From Nepenthes gracilis (taxonomy: Eukaryota > Streptophyta > Magnoliopsida > Caryophyllales > Nepenthaceae), in the NCBI GenBank assembly GCA_033239525.1, contig BSYO01000025.1, positions 9,210,001-9,274,000 on the forward strand: a DNA stretch of 64,000 bases. The letters run 5' to 3'. Below, piece after piece: positions 46,099 to 58,289 of this stretch; the first letter of the stretch is position 1; each line of letters starts with the position of its first letter. The notes under the pieces were generated by a model. That model was not told the origin of the DNA. It saw only the letters and a program-made list of their open reading frames with translations, and did not search any database. Both the position numbers and the translations under genes were made by a program.

Positions 46099-49000
46099 AT
46101 GGCTCCCTCGAAGATCATCTTCTCTCTTCTCTCGCTTTTCGTTCTGACTCGTTTAATTCTAGCCAACGAGATTCGATACTGCGGTAATTCTCCTTCTACT
46201 TAATCATTTATTTTATTTATGTTTATGTCTTTTCTGGCATATCATATTTGGGATTTCTCTCAATGTTCATTGCGTCTATCTAGGACGTTCGCAGTTGCAG
46301 GAAAATTAGTGATATTCTCGATTTTGATTGCATCTATCCTGGGAAATTCACATTTGCGCCCATAATTTCGATGCGAATTTCGCCATCACTAGGAGTTTCG
46401 CGTCAATTGTAACTTATCCAAAAAAGCAAATTGCTAATTTATGACTTGAGGTTGAAATTCTGTTCGCAATCTTTGAGAACTTGCTAGTGGTTTTCGAATT
46501 AGGTTTCCGTTTTTTTTCCTTCCCAAGAAATGCTTCTGTAAGATAAGTTCTTTCACTTTTCTTGGGAAAAGTTTTGGAAAATTTAAGTTTTGGATAACTT
46601 CTTTACCAGTTAAAGATCGATGTGGGAAATCCAGCCAAAAAATGTGGATGCTTTGAAAAATTTAAGTTTTTGATAGCTTCTTCTACCAGTAAAAAATCGA
46701 TGTTGGAAACCCAGCCAAAAAAAGTGGATTTTGGAAATTTTGTACTTGTTAAAAGCAGGACATTTTTTCATGCGCTTCAGTGTCTTATTGATTTTACCTC
46801 GTTTGATGAGGTCACAGCTAGTCTCTCTGAAGGCATTTGAAATGATTGCAGATAAGACGGCTGATTATGATGTGAAGGTCCATGAAGTTGAGATATCACC
46901 AGATCCTATTGCCAGAGGCCAGCCAGCTACCTTCAACATCTCCGCCTCTACAGGTAGTTTGTGCAAGTTGAAATTTTGTGTCGCTCCATGTACACCATCC
47001 TTGGAATTGTGTAATGATTGTCCTGATATATCATCAATATTCTAGTAAGTACTTAGTGAATTGACCATATTGTGATAGGATGAAGGTTAACCTTGAGGTG
47101 TAATGCCTTAATACCTTGGTAATGAATAAACACAAACTATAGAAGCATTTGCGTTTTTACTATGCTTGCCCTTTTCTGAACTACATGAGATTCCATGTAT
47201 CTGATTGAGGAGGTTCAAGGAACAATATGGTCTCTCTCTCTCTCTCTCTCTATTTAATTTTCTTCTTAAGTCAACTATACAAGAAAGGACATCAGTTCAA
47301 AATTTATGGTTGAATATTAATATTAATAACTGGATAAGGGTACTGTGCCTCCAAAATATAAGATGTCTTCATAAGGAAAATGTGTTTGCTTCTCATGGGG
47401 TAGAGATTTTGTGGAAGGGGTAGAAAACTCCCCCTTTTACGTGTGGACATAGGTGCATCAATGAATGCCTTATTCTGATGCTTGCTCTGCTACTCTCTGT
47501 GGGTTCTACCATTTCTAAAATATCCGGTGATTTTGTTTCGTTTTTGCTAACAATATGGGATGATATGTCAATGTGGTTTCAAAGAAAGAAAATGATAATA
47601 AATTTTTGCATATAGGTGATAGTTTACTTTGACTCTTCTTTGCGATGTCGATGTTGAAGTATATCCCATGTTCTCGTAGAATAGTATTGTCAATACAGAT
47701 CCATGTTAGAAGTATTATGTGATTTTTCTATCAGGAGAGCTAATGAGAAAATTTTGTTGAGAGCTAATGAGAAAATTTTGTTGAATAGGTATCTTAAACA
47801 ATGTAGTTATAGGTCTGAATTTGGAGGAACAGGAAAGAGGTGGGGGATGCCTGGTGGAAATGAACACATTAACTGACTTGAGTCTATATCTAGCAATGAA
47901 TATCTCTGCAAGCATTAAGCAGTGATTATTCTTTCATCCATCTGTTTTGGGAAAGCTGGTGTTGCATGTAAACTTTTGTGGGGCTGTGGTTGTTCGGTTC
48001 AACAAGGTTGTTTTCCATGAAGTTTGGTCCACTTGAGGTAGTTTACTTTTTCCCTGGGTGCTGATGATGGAAAATGTTTTCTATGAGGCAACCTGTAATT
48101 ACTGTTTATAGATAAGCTGAGTGCATGTGGAAGACGAAATATGTCCTAATAATAGAACTAACATGATCCAATTTGTAGACGTATGTGCATGGGCAACATG
48201 GCTTGTAATTTTCCATATCATGTCAGTTAACATGTACATCATGTCATGATATAATTAGGGCATTGCATCTGAGACAGCGGAATGTTGAAACAGACTTGTA
48301 CTTTCCATATCATGTTTTGAGCAAGAATGTGCTGATCTTGATGGAACGGGGACTCTTAATAGTCATGTGACCTACTAATGGAAGACTGTTAACAGTTCTG
48401 TTTATTATGAGGACAGTTAATGATGTTATGATGCCAGTTTCTGGAAATATTTAGTGCAGAACTGCTAGAAGTTTTAAGAAGTGTGATTTATGCAGAACTT
48501 TGTCTTGATGATCTTTCTTTGTTCACTATGAGCAACTCTGAACTTTGTCTTATTGTCCATCCTTGTAGGCGTGATATGAAACTTCTAGAATTTACAGTTA
48601 CTGGTACTTGACAAGAATGATGATAGTGAGAGGCTTTTTTTGATCGATTAATTAGCCCCATTAGTAGGTATTTTTTGGACAGATGTAAGGATGCTTTGTT
48701 ATAATGCTAAGGTCTCAGAGTCAAACTACAAAAATGACTTTTTTATAATTTTGGGGCATTTGGTTGGGTCCTGGGGGATTATTGCCTGGAAAAGTACACA
48801 TAATTGTGTCTTTTTTCCTTTGTTTAGGATTGTTTTGTTATCATACATCATGAAATGTAATCATTGAGACCCAAGCCCCTATTGCATTTCATTATGTATC
48901 TTAAGGAAATGAAAATTTTTAAACATAAAATGAAGGGAAAAGAGGAAGTGATACCAACGCACCACCATCACCCACCATTGCTGCACTAGCATTGTTGCCA

Positions 49001-52000
49001 GAACCACTATCAGTGCTTTTCTGCTGGTGTTTCCCTTCTCTGCCCTTGCTCCTCCTGCAATCCTCTATTTCAGCAAGGCTAGATTTAGCCTCATGGGCAA
49101 GGAAAAAGATTGGGACCTTGAGTGAGAAAGCAGAGGGGAGAGAGATTTGAGTAAGAGCGAAAGAGAAGGGGGATGAAAAGAGAGAGAATTGTGGGTAGAG
49201 AAGGGGTTGAGCGGATACCCCTTGAAGCCTGTCATAGTGAATCTTCTTGCATGTAGCTTCGCCGGTATAGTGGCAATTGGGCTTTTCCTTTCATTTTTTA
49301 ATCCGAAAAATCATTATTCATCTATTAAAATCAAATGTAATCCATTACATTACACCCTTTCACATTTCATTTCCCGTTGTTATTGTTTTTGTGTCCAAAA
49401 TTAAAGTTGATAATTATTGATTTATCACCAAGTAGTTGATTTTCATAAAAATCTCTTCTGACCTTTTTCTTGACCACTATTATCCCAGCTTCCAAAATTA
49501 TATATTCTGTCTACCATTCTATGACCCCTCCACTATTGGATTAATTGGGCATATTCAGTAACGGTTTCACCCTCTTCAAGTGGCATTAATGGAATAATGC
49601 TAGTCAGTCTCATCCTTGCCCGACTATGTATATATAAATCTTGGTAGTCTCTTTATTCACATTGCATATTAGTCAAGCATTTAAATCCCAAAAAGCCAAG
49701 CATAATATTTGTAATCACTACTAGTTACTAACTACCAAGTATAATTCATATTAATAATTTCTATAATTAGTTTTCAAAACTCCTTGGACAATAACAATAA
49801 CAAAGCTGCAAGATCGGCTATATGAATACTTTCATTCCATTTGAGTTTTTGCAATATTTTCTGAGAGTTGGAGTTGATACATTTTTGGATTCAGATTGTT
49901 AAACGGATTAGGGAGCTACTCGATCTCTTCTGACGGGTCAAACGGGAGCCAATTCGGTTCCTATGGTTTTGAACCTAAATCCGCACAACACAACTAACAA
50001 ATAAGAAATTAAATGATAGTGAGAACTCACTTTCCTAGTGTATCTTTTGACGCTCAAATCAAAAATATTTCTACGATGAGAGAAAGATGAAGGAATATAA
50101 GATGCGCATGCATAGATGTATGTAAAAAGGGATTGAGCCGTTAGCAGAAGGCTAGGCTTTGGTGAATGCGCCCAGCTAGGAGGTGGCTTATAGAGATGGA
50201 GGAGGAGAATCTTGCTTGCGGGTCTCGGTTTGCTTCACCTTTCCCAATAACTCCCTTGGATAGGGCGAGCATTGGTGAGCTTGCCTGTGCAGAAGTGAAT
50301 GCCCCTGGTGGAATCCTCTCCTAGCTACGTGTGAATAGGAGCCTTCCGCACCCTATTACATGAGTCGTCCTCGCTCCCTCGGTGGCGGAGAATCTGGAAA
50401 GAGCACAATGTGTTCACCTTTGCAAGCCCGAATTGGATTGGTTGCTCCGATAGCTGAAGGCGATGCTCTAAACTTAATGAGAGAAAGAAATCCGTGGGGA
50501 TGAGCTTGCTCACCTTCGCTTAGAGTCTGGCTAGAGCAGTTGAGCGCTATCCGTTCTTCTTTTTCCCTCTTTTCATTTTTTCCGCTCGTTGTTGGGAACT
50601 TCTTCTCTTTGTTATTGGGAGCCCTGAGCCTCTCATGCCCCCCTTTTTCACTTGTTTACTTCTGAATTTCTTTTTTTCTCCTCCCCTCTTTCAACCTTTT
50701 GATCTCCTCCTTTTATTGAGGAGAATGTTCGCTACTTGCCTCCTAGGTTGCAAAAAGGGGCCATCACTTTACCTTCTGCGAGCACCATTGCTCATGATTA
50801 TTGCGCAGAAGGTGTCGGGAAGGTAGACCTGTCGGAGGCCGCATGCAAATCCTGATTCTCTGAATTGGGGAAATGATGTGGTAATAGCAGCCACGCGGTT
50901 GGTCGGCTGTGTGGTGTCTTTTGATTTGGGGGAGCTATTGGGCCGTGTTCGCAGGCCCATCTAGGGGCTGATTTTTGCAGCGCCGACCTGGACTGTGCTG
51001 TTTGGATCTTGGGCTACGTGGAATGCCTCCTGGGCTGTACGGTTCTTCCTGTGGACTCAGAATTGGGCCGGCCCATGTATCTCTGGTCCCATTTGGAGTA
51101 ATTTTAAATTATTTTTTATTATTTACTCCAAATTTCCTTAGGCCTATCTCTTCCCTTGAAAAAATAACAAAAAATGATTATACTGAATCAATAATCAACT
51201 AGGCATGTATATTTGGACTTCATTTAAGAAGAAATTTATCAAACCAATGCATACTCTTAGCAGAAAATTTTAAAGAGAGATTTTAATTTGTAGGAGAAAA
51301 CATTTTGGAAAAAAACTCAACAATAAGATGATATAAGAACAAATTCATCAAACCCATGCATAATCTTTGAAAAGAATATTTAAGTGAACTCCAGCTTTCT
51401 ATTTCAGGAAATGAATTAAAAAAAAATTCAGCAATCAAACTTTCAACTGAAGTTAACATCAATTCATCAAATCTAAGTATAATCTCAAGAAAGAGATTTT
51501 TAAATAAATTTTGATATTTTATTTTATGGGAAAAAGTTCTACCTTCGGCGAATAAACTTTATTTGGTTGCAAATTCATTAAGTCCATGCATATTTTTCAG
51601 AAAAAAACTTTGGAAGTCTTTTAAGGGTTCCAATTGATTTCACATTTGATTCAAAAAATTATGAGTAACAACTTATTTTTGGGCCTAAAATCATTTGGAT
51701 ATGTGTTAATAACAACATGTTCAGGCTAAATTAAACAACAAAAAGATGAAAAAAAAAGATCTAAAATGGAAAATTTACCCTTTTTTCCTTTCAAAAAAGT
51801 TTCCACTCCAATCATAGATTTACAACAAAATATAAGCTTCTGAAAGATGAAATATGTTAAAAATTGTGGCATTAAGGTTTAGGTATGATTTAGTCTTGTT
51901 AGATTCAAAGAAAGGAAAGAAATTTAGTGATTTGGCTTTTAGGGACACCTTACAGAAAGGAAGAAGTGAAGAAAAGAAGAGAGAGAAGAAAGCAGGGCTT

Positions 52001-53940
52001 GGGGGCAATAAATGAGAACAAAATGAGGGGTTTATGGTTAAAATATCAGTTGATATATTGGCTAATTTTACAAATATTTTGAATATGGGTTGACATATTT
52101 TAATATATTGTTGGTACTCTGACACAAATTTTTCTCAATATTGGGGGAGCTGTTGTTAATTTGTGTTGGCGCATATATATTGACTTATATTTCATTTCAT
52201 GCATAAGTGTTTGAGGCAGAGATAGTGCACTGGCTTTGTTCATCTTTTTTCGCACTAAACGTGAGGCAAAGCTGTGAAAAGCTGAAAACTACAGCCTTCT
52301 CACAGTGCAACAACCTATATATCTTCTATTTTGGAAGAGTTGAGCTTTAATGTTCATGGCCCCTTCTCATGGCCCCTTCTCTGAGAGTTAATAGAAAGTT
52401 CTTTTAATGCTAATTTTTTGGTCTGTTCGGTTCAACTTTGAAATTACTTTTAGAAGTACATTTGATATATTTCACTAAAAGTACATTTTATTTTTTTATT
52501 TTATGGTTTATTTAAAACTTAATTAATTGATCCTAGTATTATTATAAGTTTAGAGATTGCTTGGCATCAAAGAAATTTAGATTAGTTAATAATGACAATG
52601 AGCAAGTGAAAATTCCATCTAAATTTCGTTGTAGTTGATTTTTTTTTAATTGTTTCATATTTATTTAATATTAATTAATTGAACCAAATATGTTCAAGTC
52701 TATTTAAGAGGGAGGACTGCCCATAAATGCTCATTCAGTAAGAAAATTGAAGACAGCTCATATATGGCAATAGCAAAGCTTTAATAAGTGGAGTTGGTTA
52801 TATAAATCTATTTTCATCATTCCATTCTATTTAGTACAATATTTTCCTAAAGTATATAATTTTAAATTTTTTATTATCACATCACTGTCAATAATTCAAT
52901 TTCTAAACATCTACGAATATCTTTGTTCCTTATCTTATCTTTTAATATGATTCTACTTATATATCTAAGCATTCTCATCTTTGCAACGTTTCCTTTTTGT
53001 ATATGTTAGCGTATGAGAACATCTCATTTATGCCCAACAATTGTTTTCAGTTTTCAAATTGATTTAGAATTACATTAATTTTTGTTTGGGTAAAAACTTA
53101 ACAAATTAAGATATAAATAAATGATTTATCTAAGTTACAGAATTTAAAATATAACTAAAAATGCTTTAAAATAATATTCATGATAATACCTTTTGAATAT
53201 TATCAATAAAATCTCATCGAAGTTCTTTAGATGTCTTGAAATTTATGTGTTCAAATTCTTCCCCTAGATCTGCATGTGGTTTGTGGACAGTATAAATCAC
53301 CCTGTTGCAATGTCGTCGGTTCAGCCCATCGTGGGCATATTATAACAGTTGCAGTGACTGCAACTATAAATAGTTAGCAAAAACTAAAAATTAACTGAAG
53401 GCATACCAAGATTTTTGTGTGTAAACTTCTGATGGGAGTACACTATGTAAAATGGTTGGTCCATTTTGAAGCAACTTGCATATTTTGATGTGTCTTAATG
53501 AGCGTTATTTGTCTCTCATTCTTGTCTAAACATGAACATCTTCCTTGGTTTTGTGAACATCATGTGAAGTTCAAGATCTGCATATGCAGTGTGTATACCA
53601 TTTCGTCAACTCAATATAATTATTTATCTTGGTTCTGATGTGAGCAACATATTTTTGTCTACAGAAAAATCAATCTCTGGGGGAAAAATGGTCATTGATG
53701 TTTCATACTTTGGATGGCATGTGCATAGCGAGACTCATGACTTCTGTGAAGAGACATCTTGTCCTGTTTCATCTGGTGATTTTGCAATTGCTCACTCCCA
53801 GGTTTTGCCCAGTTTCACTCCTCCGGTAAGTTATCTTTGTTTGTGTACCTACCATTTTTCTGGAATTTAATCAATCCAGTATGCTAGTGTCAAATTTTTG
53901 CAGGGTGTGCATTCCTCTATTTCTTGTCTATTTCAGGCCA

Positions 53941-53980
<40 letters not shown>

Positions 53981-56900
53981 TGGGAATGAAGTATGGCTGA
54001 TGTGGTGCAATTCAATGAGAACTAGAGTGGCCTCTTATTCCACAAGATTAAAAAATTCTGAAATTTTTTGTTTGAAAGAAATAATTCCAATGATGTACTT
54101 TGAAAAAACAAGCACAAAAAATTCTGAATAAAAATAAAAAATTAGATGAGTACTCTAGCTGATTTTATTTGAGAGATTGTGGTAGGAACATCAGGTATGA
54201 GGGGACAATCCATTTTGCCCAAACAAACTCGCCTGGGTTTATTAGGCTTAAGTACTATGTTACGGTGATTGCTGATGATGCTTTGGCTGAGTTGGCTAAG
54301 GTTTATGCTTTGAGATTGAAAGGTCTCAGGTCACTCCCCACAACTTTACCTAGTGAAAAAAAGAACTTTGTGGAGATTGCTGAGACGCAGTTGATGAATT
54401 CAGCCTCAATGTTGGTTAAGCGAAGACTATTGAGTGGAAGAGCTTGATTGGCTAAGTTTTTGGAAGAATTAGGATATATTGATACTGAATAGAATGTAAT
54501 GGGAAGCAAACAAGCTGATGTGACAATTTGGCAAATAGAATGAGCAGCTCTGTTAATGTTGAAATTTGTTATGTTGCTGTGGATTGTCTGAGGTAATTAA
54601 AGATGCAACTTTGAAATGGTGTGTGAAATTTATCGAGTTTACCCCACTTCAGTAGTCACCATTGTAAGAGAGAAAAAAAAAAAAAACTTCACTTAATGGG
54701 AAAATAGGCGGAGGAAAACCAAGATTTGAAACTGTGAAAAGCTTATAGTAAAGGGACCCAGTTAGTGTTTCAAGCTTGACTTCTGTGGGATGTTTACTTG
54801 TTCAATAGACTGGAGGATTTTGATAGTTCAGTATTTATGTAATCAGACGAGGTTAGTTGCTGGGAATATTCTGTAGAGAAAAAATGTATTTGCATGTGAA
54901 CACTGGTGCTTCTGAAGTACGGAAAATGCTAAATCTTGATGGGGCATTGGGATTGCTTATGTACTCGGGATGGATGACTCAGATAGTGCTGATGGCATGT
55001 ACATGTTGTGTCCACAGCTTGATGATGGGCTAGATAGTGGCAAGCTTGGACCTGGAACTGCCAGTGTTGTGTCCACAGCCTCTATTATATGCGGTCCTTC
55101 AGCTGTGTCATCACACCTTTGCCATGCTACCATATCATTGACAATTTGTCACTGGAAATGATCAACTGTCTGGATTTGGTTTTGGCTGAGCAGTAGCCTT
55201 TAGATGCATCACTGTGACCAATGAAAATACAAATTTTTTTTTCCCTTTGTTTGCAGCTAACTCTTTATATGGATAGTAAATGGAAAGAGGATGAACCTTT
55301 GTGGAAAACCCCACTTATGGTTTAGAATTATTGTCACACACACATACACATAGGCTTATTTTACAATATAATACAAAAACTATAATGCCCTTACAAAAGT
55401 ATATACAACCACGTACCGTAAAGGCCTAAGCGTCTCCTAGCCATGTATGTTGACAAGGTGTATTCTAATTCTGCTTCAGCTGGAACATAGATATTTTTCA
55501 TATCTAGCACATTTCTGCAAATCTTTTATTCTTGTTGTATTACGGTTATCCTACTTTAGGCCAGTGGATTATGTGGGTCTGAACCTTGGTTTTTCAACTA
55601 TGGTGCTACTTATTTTGTTCTGTCTTTTTTCTAGTATTATAGGGCCACCCCACCGACTTTGCATTATCTTAAAAAATGAAAAAATTCAAGACCACTTCTA
55701 GGGTAGATTCCCAATTTCCATTGTAAAACAGTAAGTTAGACAACCATTTTGAAATGGAGTGAACATTATTTTAAATAGTGGTCTATTCTATTAATCTTAC
55801 CGGGGAAAGAAAATGCTGCATGTTGGGCCTTTTCCTGTAGAAGTACTAATATTTTTTACTGCCTCCATCCCCTGAAAAATATATGTACAATTTTGAAGCT
55901 CCTCCATGTCAATTTAGTTTGTAAATATACAGTTGAAAGCACCAGGTCAATAGTTGGGAACTGCATGCCCACTTTGTTGGTGGGATGCCACTGCTGTTTA
56001 TGATTGATATGTTGTGGAACTTTTGGTAATTTTGGTTATGGTGTACTCATTTACTAAGGGGAGCAGATGCATGTGCGCTGCCGTACATAAGGAAGATGTT
56101 GGTATGCTCTTGAAATAGTAGGACTCAATAATGTTGATATGCTTTTTACATTGTAGGACCTGATACTATGGAAGATGAAAACGCTTTTTAAGAGGCAAAG
56201 TAGTATGTGACGCATTGTGACACAGATCCATCACTGGATACTAAATATTGCAATCATTCACTAAAAAAATATTGAGCAATTTGTTAAATATTGCACTGAA
56301 ATGATAAATCACGAAAATTCTGATTTGATTTAAAGCATGATTGTTGTGTTTGAAATGTCATGTGATATGTGATTTGTAAAATTGTAATTGAAATTTTCAA
56401 TGTACAGTGAATAGCCAATTATTCATGATGAGGTGCTGATATTATTGTAAGTGATCAAATTATATGTACACATCTGTGCAAATATATTTTACTCAAAATG
56501 CGTGTTTAAACCAGCCCCAACTGTCTCAGAGTTTCATAAAATGTTAGAGGAATTTTTCTGGGTTGATAAATTTGCTAATGCACTGTTTGTATTTTGACAT
56601 TTTGTGAAATACCTTACAATATATCAGAACATCTTAAATTTCAATGTATTTGGTGGTGATATTGAAAATCTTCCTTTTTCTAGGTTCTGATTTGGAAGTC
56701 CATTGGCTTACACTGTGGACCTTATGGAGCTCTCTTTGAATATCTTGTTATTATATATTTGGGCATTTACTCTTAAACTTAATATCTCCTCCACCCCCCC
56801 CCCCCCAAAAAAAAAAAAAAAGAGAAACGTCCTTTTTCTGCCGTTATGGTAGCTCAAATGGTAGCACTTCAAAAGACTAATCAAGGTTTGACTCTCCTTG

Positions 56901-57876
56901 GACTGCATATCCCATTTGATTTGCCAATATAAATAATAAGGTCTTTTACCTTGGGCTGAGGATCTTAAAAAAGTCCTTCACAATGCTTGGCACAATATAT
57001 TTCATGTGGCATATATTAGTTTCTGTGAATTTATATGTTCTTTGAGAGGAACGATACTTCAAGTATAGTTTCAACTCTGAGAAACTATACTAGTGTATTC
57101 TGGCCCTGAGAAATAAGAATTGTTGGCTGGTAAATTTCCGCAGACTTAAAACGGGTATTTCCTAGTTCAATGCACTAAATAAACATATTCATCTACGTGT
57201 TTTAAATGGATATTCTACTTGTATAAAAATAATTTGCATGCCTAATTGGTGCAAAGCCTACCTGTGGACTGCACTGATAGCAATATATTGCACATCATTT
57301 CTGGATATTTTGAGACATGAGTTCATAATACAAACGCATATATTTATGTGGCACTAATCATTTTAAATTGTTACTGTGGCTTTTGTTCTATTTAATAATA
57401 TTTTTTGAAGGATTTTTGTATCACGTTGCGCTGTTTGTGTTGTCCCTGTGTATGTCAATATTTCTGCGTGATATTTGTATGTTAAACAGCAAGCAATAGG
57501 GGAGATCAAAAGAAGGGAGGAGTTATATGTAATAATCATTGGTTACAGTTGAGAGCTCACAGGAAGGACCCCTTTTAACTGTGTTGTCAAGTCGGCAAGA
57601 AGAAGAGATAAACAAGCTCTTCAAGCATAGATGCCTATCGTATCTTTTCCACGAGGACATCTTTTGTAAATTATAGCTTGTAATATCTGCTTGACAATTT
57701 CTGAGTAGATTTTCATGATCTTGTCATTTCTGGTTATCAACAGTCCTAATTCATAATGCTTACAGGGTTCTTACTCTCTCAAGATGACAATTGTGGATGA
57801 GAACAAGTATCAGCTCTCCTGCATTGGCTTCGATTTCAGCATTGGGTTTGCAGCATCCTCCACTGCTGCAATATAA
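46099..57876 (+). CDS. ML-domain (MD-2-related lipid-recognition) secreted protein, four exons
   Basis: Exons 46099-46183, 46852-46953, 53665-53825 and 57766-57876 are joined by three GT-AG introns (phases 1, 1, 0), giving 152 residues. Residues 1-22 (MAPSKIIFSLLSLFVLTRLILA) form a signal peptide. The mature part begins near NEIRYC and has the ML pattern: ADYDVKV, ISPDPIARGQPATFNISAS, GGKMVIDVSYFGWHVHSETH, CEETSCPV, and a C-terminal YSLKMTIVDENKYQLSCIGFDFSIGF. Cysteines lie at 28, 90, 95 and 135. Plant members are annotated as putative phosphatidylglycerol/phosphatidylinositol transfer proteins, small secreted or vacuolar beta-sandwich proteins binding lipids in a cavity; substrate is not shown here. 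Length is normal. No stop or frameshift was found in the joined exons, so it looks functional. Introns 2 and 3 are unusually large because of insertions. Confidence 0.93.
46184..46851 (+). other. Intron 1 of the ML gene
   Basis: 668 bases, donor gcg|gtaatt and acceptor gattgcag|ata. It contains a diverged direct duplication of about 78 bp. The 72- and 104-codon frames starting at 46622 and 46731 are not separate genes: the second runs into exon 2 in the coding frame. Confidence 0.85.
46577..46733 (+). repeat. Diverged 78-bp direct duplication in intron 1
   Basis: Copies start at 46577 and 46655. Both read gaaaa-tttaagttttggatarcttctt.accagt.aaa.atcgatgt.ggaaa.ccagccaaaaaa.tgga with scattered differences and 1-2 base indels. 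Confidence 0.85.
49875..51094 (-). repeat. Solo Tat-type LTR in intron 2, antisense to the gene
   Basis: Collinear in plan with the Tat LTR at 61191-62283. ggattcagattgttaaacgga at the start aligns to agatcagaattttgaacagat, cttttgacgctcaaatc at 50045 aligns to cttcgacgctcaagtg, and a GC-rich end has gggccggcccatg. GGAGT flanks both sides (49870-49874 and 51095-51099). The last bases (cccattt) depart from the expected CA end, so the right boundary rests on the duplication. Confidence 0.6.
51232..51640 (+). repeat. Degenerate minisatellite, 109-119 bp period
   Basis: Four units start at 51232, 51341, 51460 and 51571. Each opens with a(a)attcatcaaacccatgcata or a variant, followed by a purine-rich aagaaagagattttta segment and a tttcaggaaat/ggaaaaa segment. 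Confidence 0.65.
54169..54447 (+). pseudogene. Unidentified exon-like ORF inside intron 3
   Basis: 92 codons with balanced composition, unlike the surrounding AT-rich frames. It contains PGFIRLKYYVTVIADD and ALAELAKVYALRLKGLRSLP, then EKKNFVEIAETQLMNSASML and a basic end. Upstream the open frame extends a few codons (FYLRDCGRN). I do not recognise the family. No splice sites or start context link it to the ML gene, and a second frame (54900-55161, GLLMYSGMDDSDSADGMYM) may belong to the same source. Likely a captured or retroposed gene piece, or a remnant of an unknown transposon protein. Confidence 0.35.
56843..56915 (+). repeat. tRNA-like (SINE head) candidate
   Basis: An A-box-like TAGCTCAAATGG (56850-56861) and B-box-like GGTTTGACTCT (56885-56895) are spaced as in a tRNA (start to end about 46 bases). 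The acceptor stem does not pair convincingly, so it is not a functional tRNA. A tRNA-derived SINE is the simplest reading. A poly(A) tract lies just upstream (56807-56820) and would belong to a different insertion or to an inverted arrangement. Confidence 0.4.
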
Positions 57877-58280
57877 GATACGCTAGCCCCTTTCTCTGTT
57901 GCCGTCTATTTATGTTAATGTAATCTGCGCACTTGAACGTAAAATTTCAGACCTCACTCAACCTTGAAAGAAGCAACTCCGTTTGCTAGATCCTCTTGAG
58001 AAATTTGTATGTATATATAGGTAGGTGTTCAGCTTGCCTTGACATAATACCAGGGAAGGTTGAAACTTTATCATGCTGCTATTTCTGGAATGCCATGCAT
58101 TTGCTGCCTTTTAGAGCAATTCAGGATTCTTGCTCTTTCGGTAGAAGCTTCTTTCTGTGAAATGCTATTAGACCTCACTGCTTGCTGTCCGAATCTCAAT
58201 AGGTATGGTGCCTTTTAACCTCGTAAGTATGCAATGATTTGGTATAGCTTTTTCGATAAGTTGGGTATTGCATCAAAGGA
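57877..58280 (+). other. 3' UTR and downstream flank of the ML gene
   Basis: Follows the TAA stop. Pyrimidine-rich then mixed sequence with weak T-rich and taatgtaatct elements that could serve in polyadenylation (57920). No reading frame or repeat seen. Confidence 0.5.
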
Positions 58281-58289
58281 AGTAAATTT

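Larger units (their letters stand above)
46954..53664 (+). other. Intron 2 of the ML gene, enlarged
   Basis: 6711 bases, donor acag|gtagtt, acceptor tttgtctacag. It holds a (CT)n run at 47222-47251, an exact 24-bp tandem repeat (gagctaatgagaaaattttgttga) at 47737-47784, a solo Tat-type LTR (49875-51094) and a degenerate minisatellite (51232-51640). A possible TE with a ggggcatttggttggg end near 48755 has an unclear other end. From 51650 to 53660 it is plain AT-rich DNA. Short frames inside have no recognisable domain. Confidence 0.8.
53826..57765 (+). other. Intron 3 of the ML gene, enlarged
   Basis: 3940 bases, donor ccg|gtaagt, acceptor tgcttacag. It holds (TA)n at 53942-53974, exon-like frames at 54169-54447 and 54900-55161, a poly(C)/poly(A) junction at 56795-56821 and a tRNA-like SINE candidate. 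The remainder is AT-rich with no recognisable gene. Confidence 0.8.

Noticed and set aside
46622..47423. Possible extra exons of the ML gene in introns 1 and 2
   Set aside because: The open frames start in intron repeats and run past canonical splice sites. The joined exons already give a complete ML domain of normal length.
48755..49400. Tourist-like MITE in intron 2
   Set aside because: One end (ggggcatttggttggg) looks suitable, but no inverted partner or duplication was found at the other side.
56708..56908. 66-codon minus ORF with Phe and Gly runs
   Set aside because: Created by the poly(C)/poly(A) tract in intron 3.
56843..56915. Functional tRNA gene
   Set aside because: A and B boxes are imperfect and the acceptor and anticodon stems do not form.
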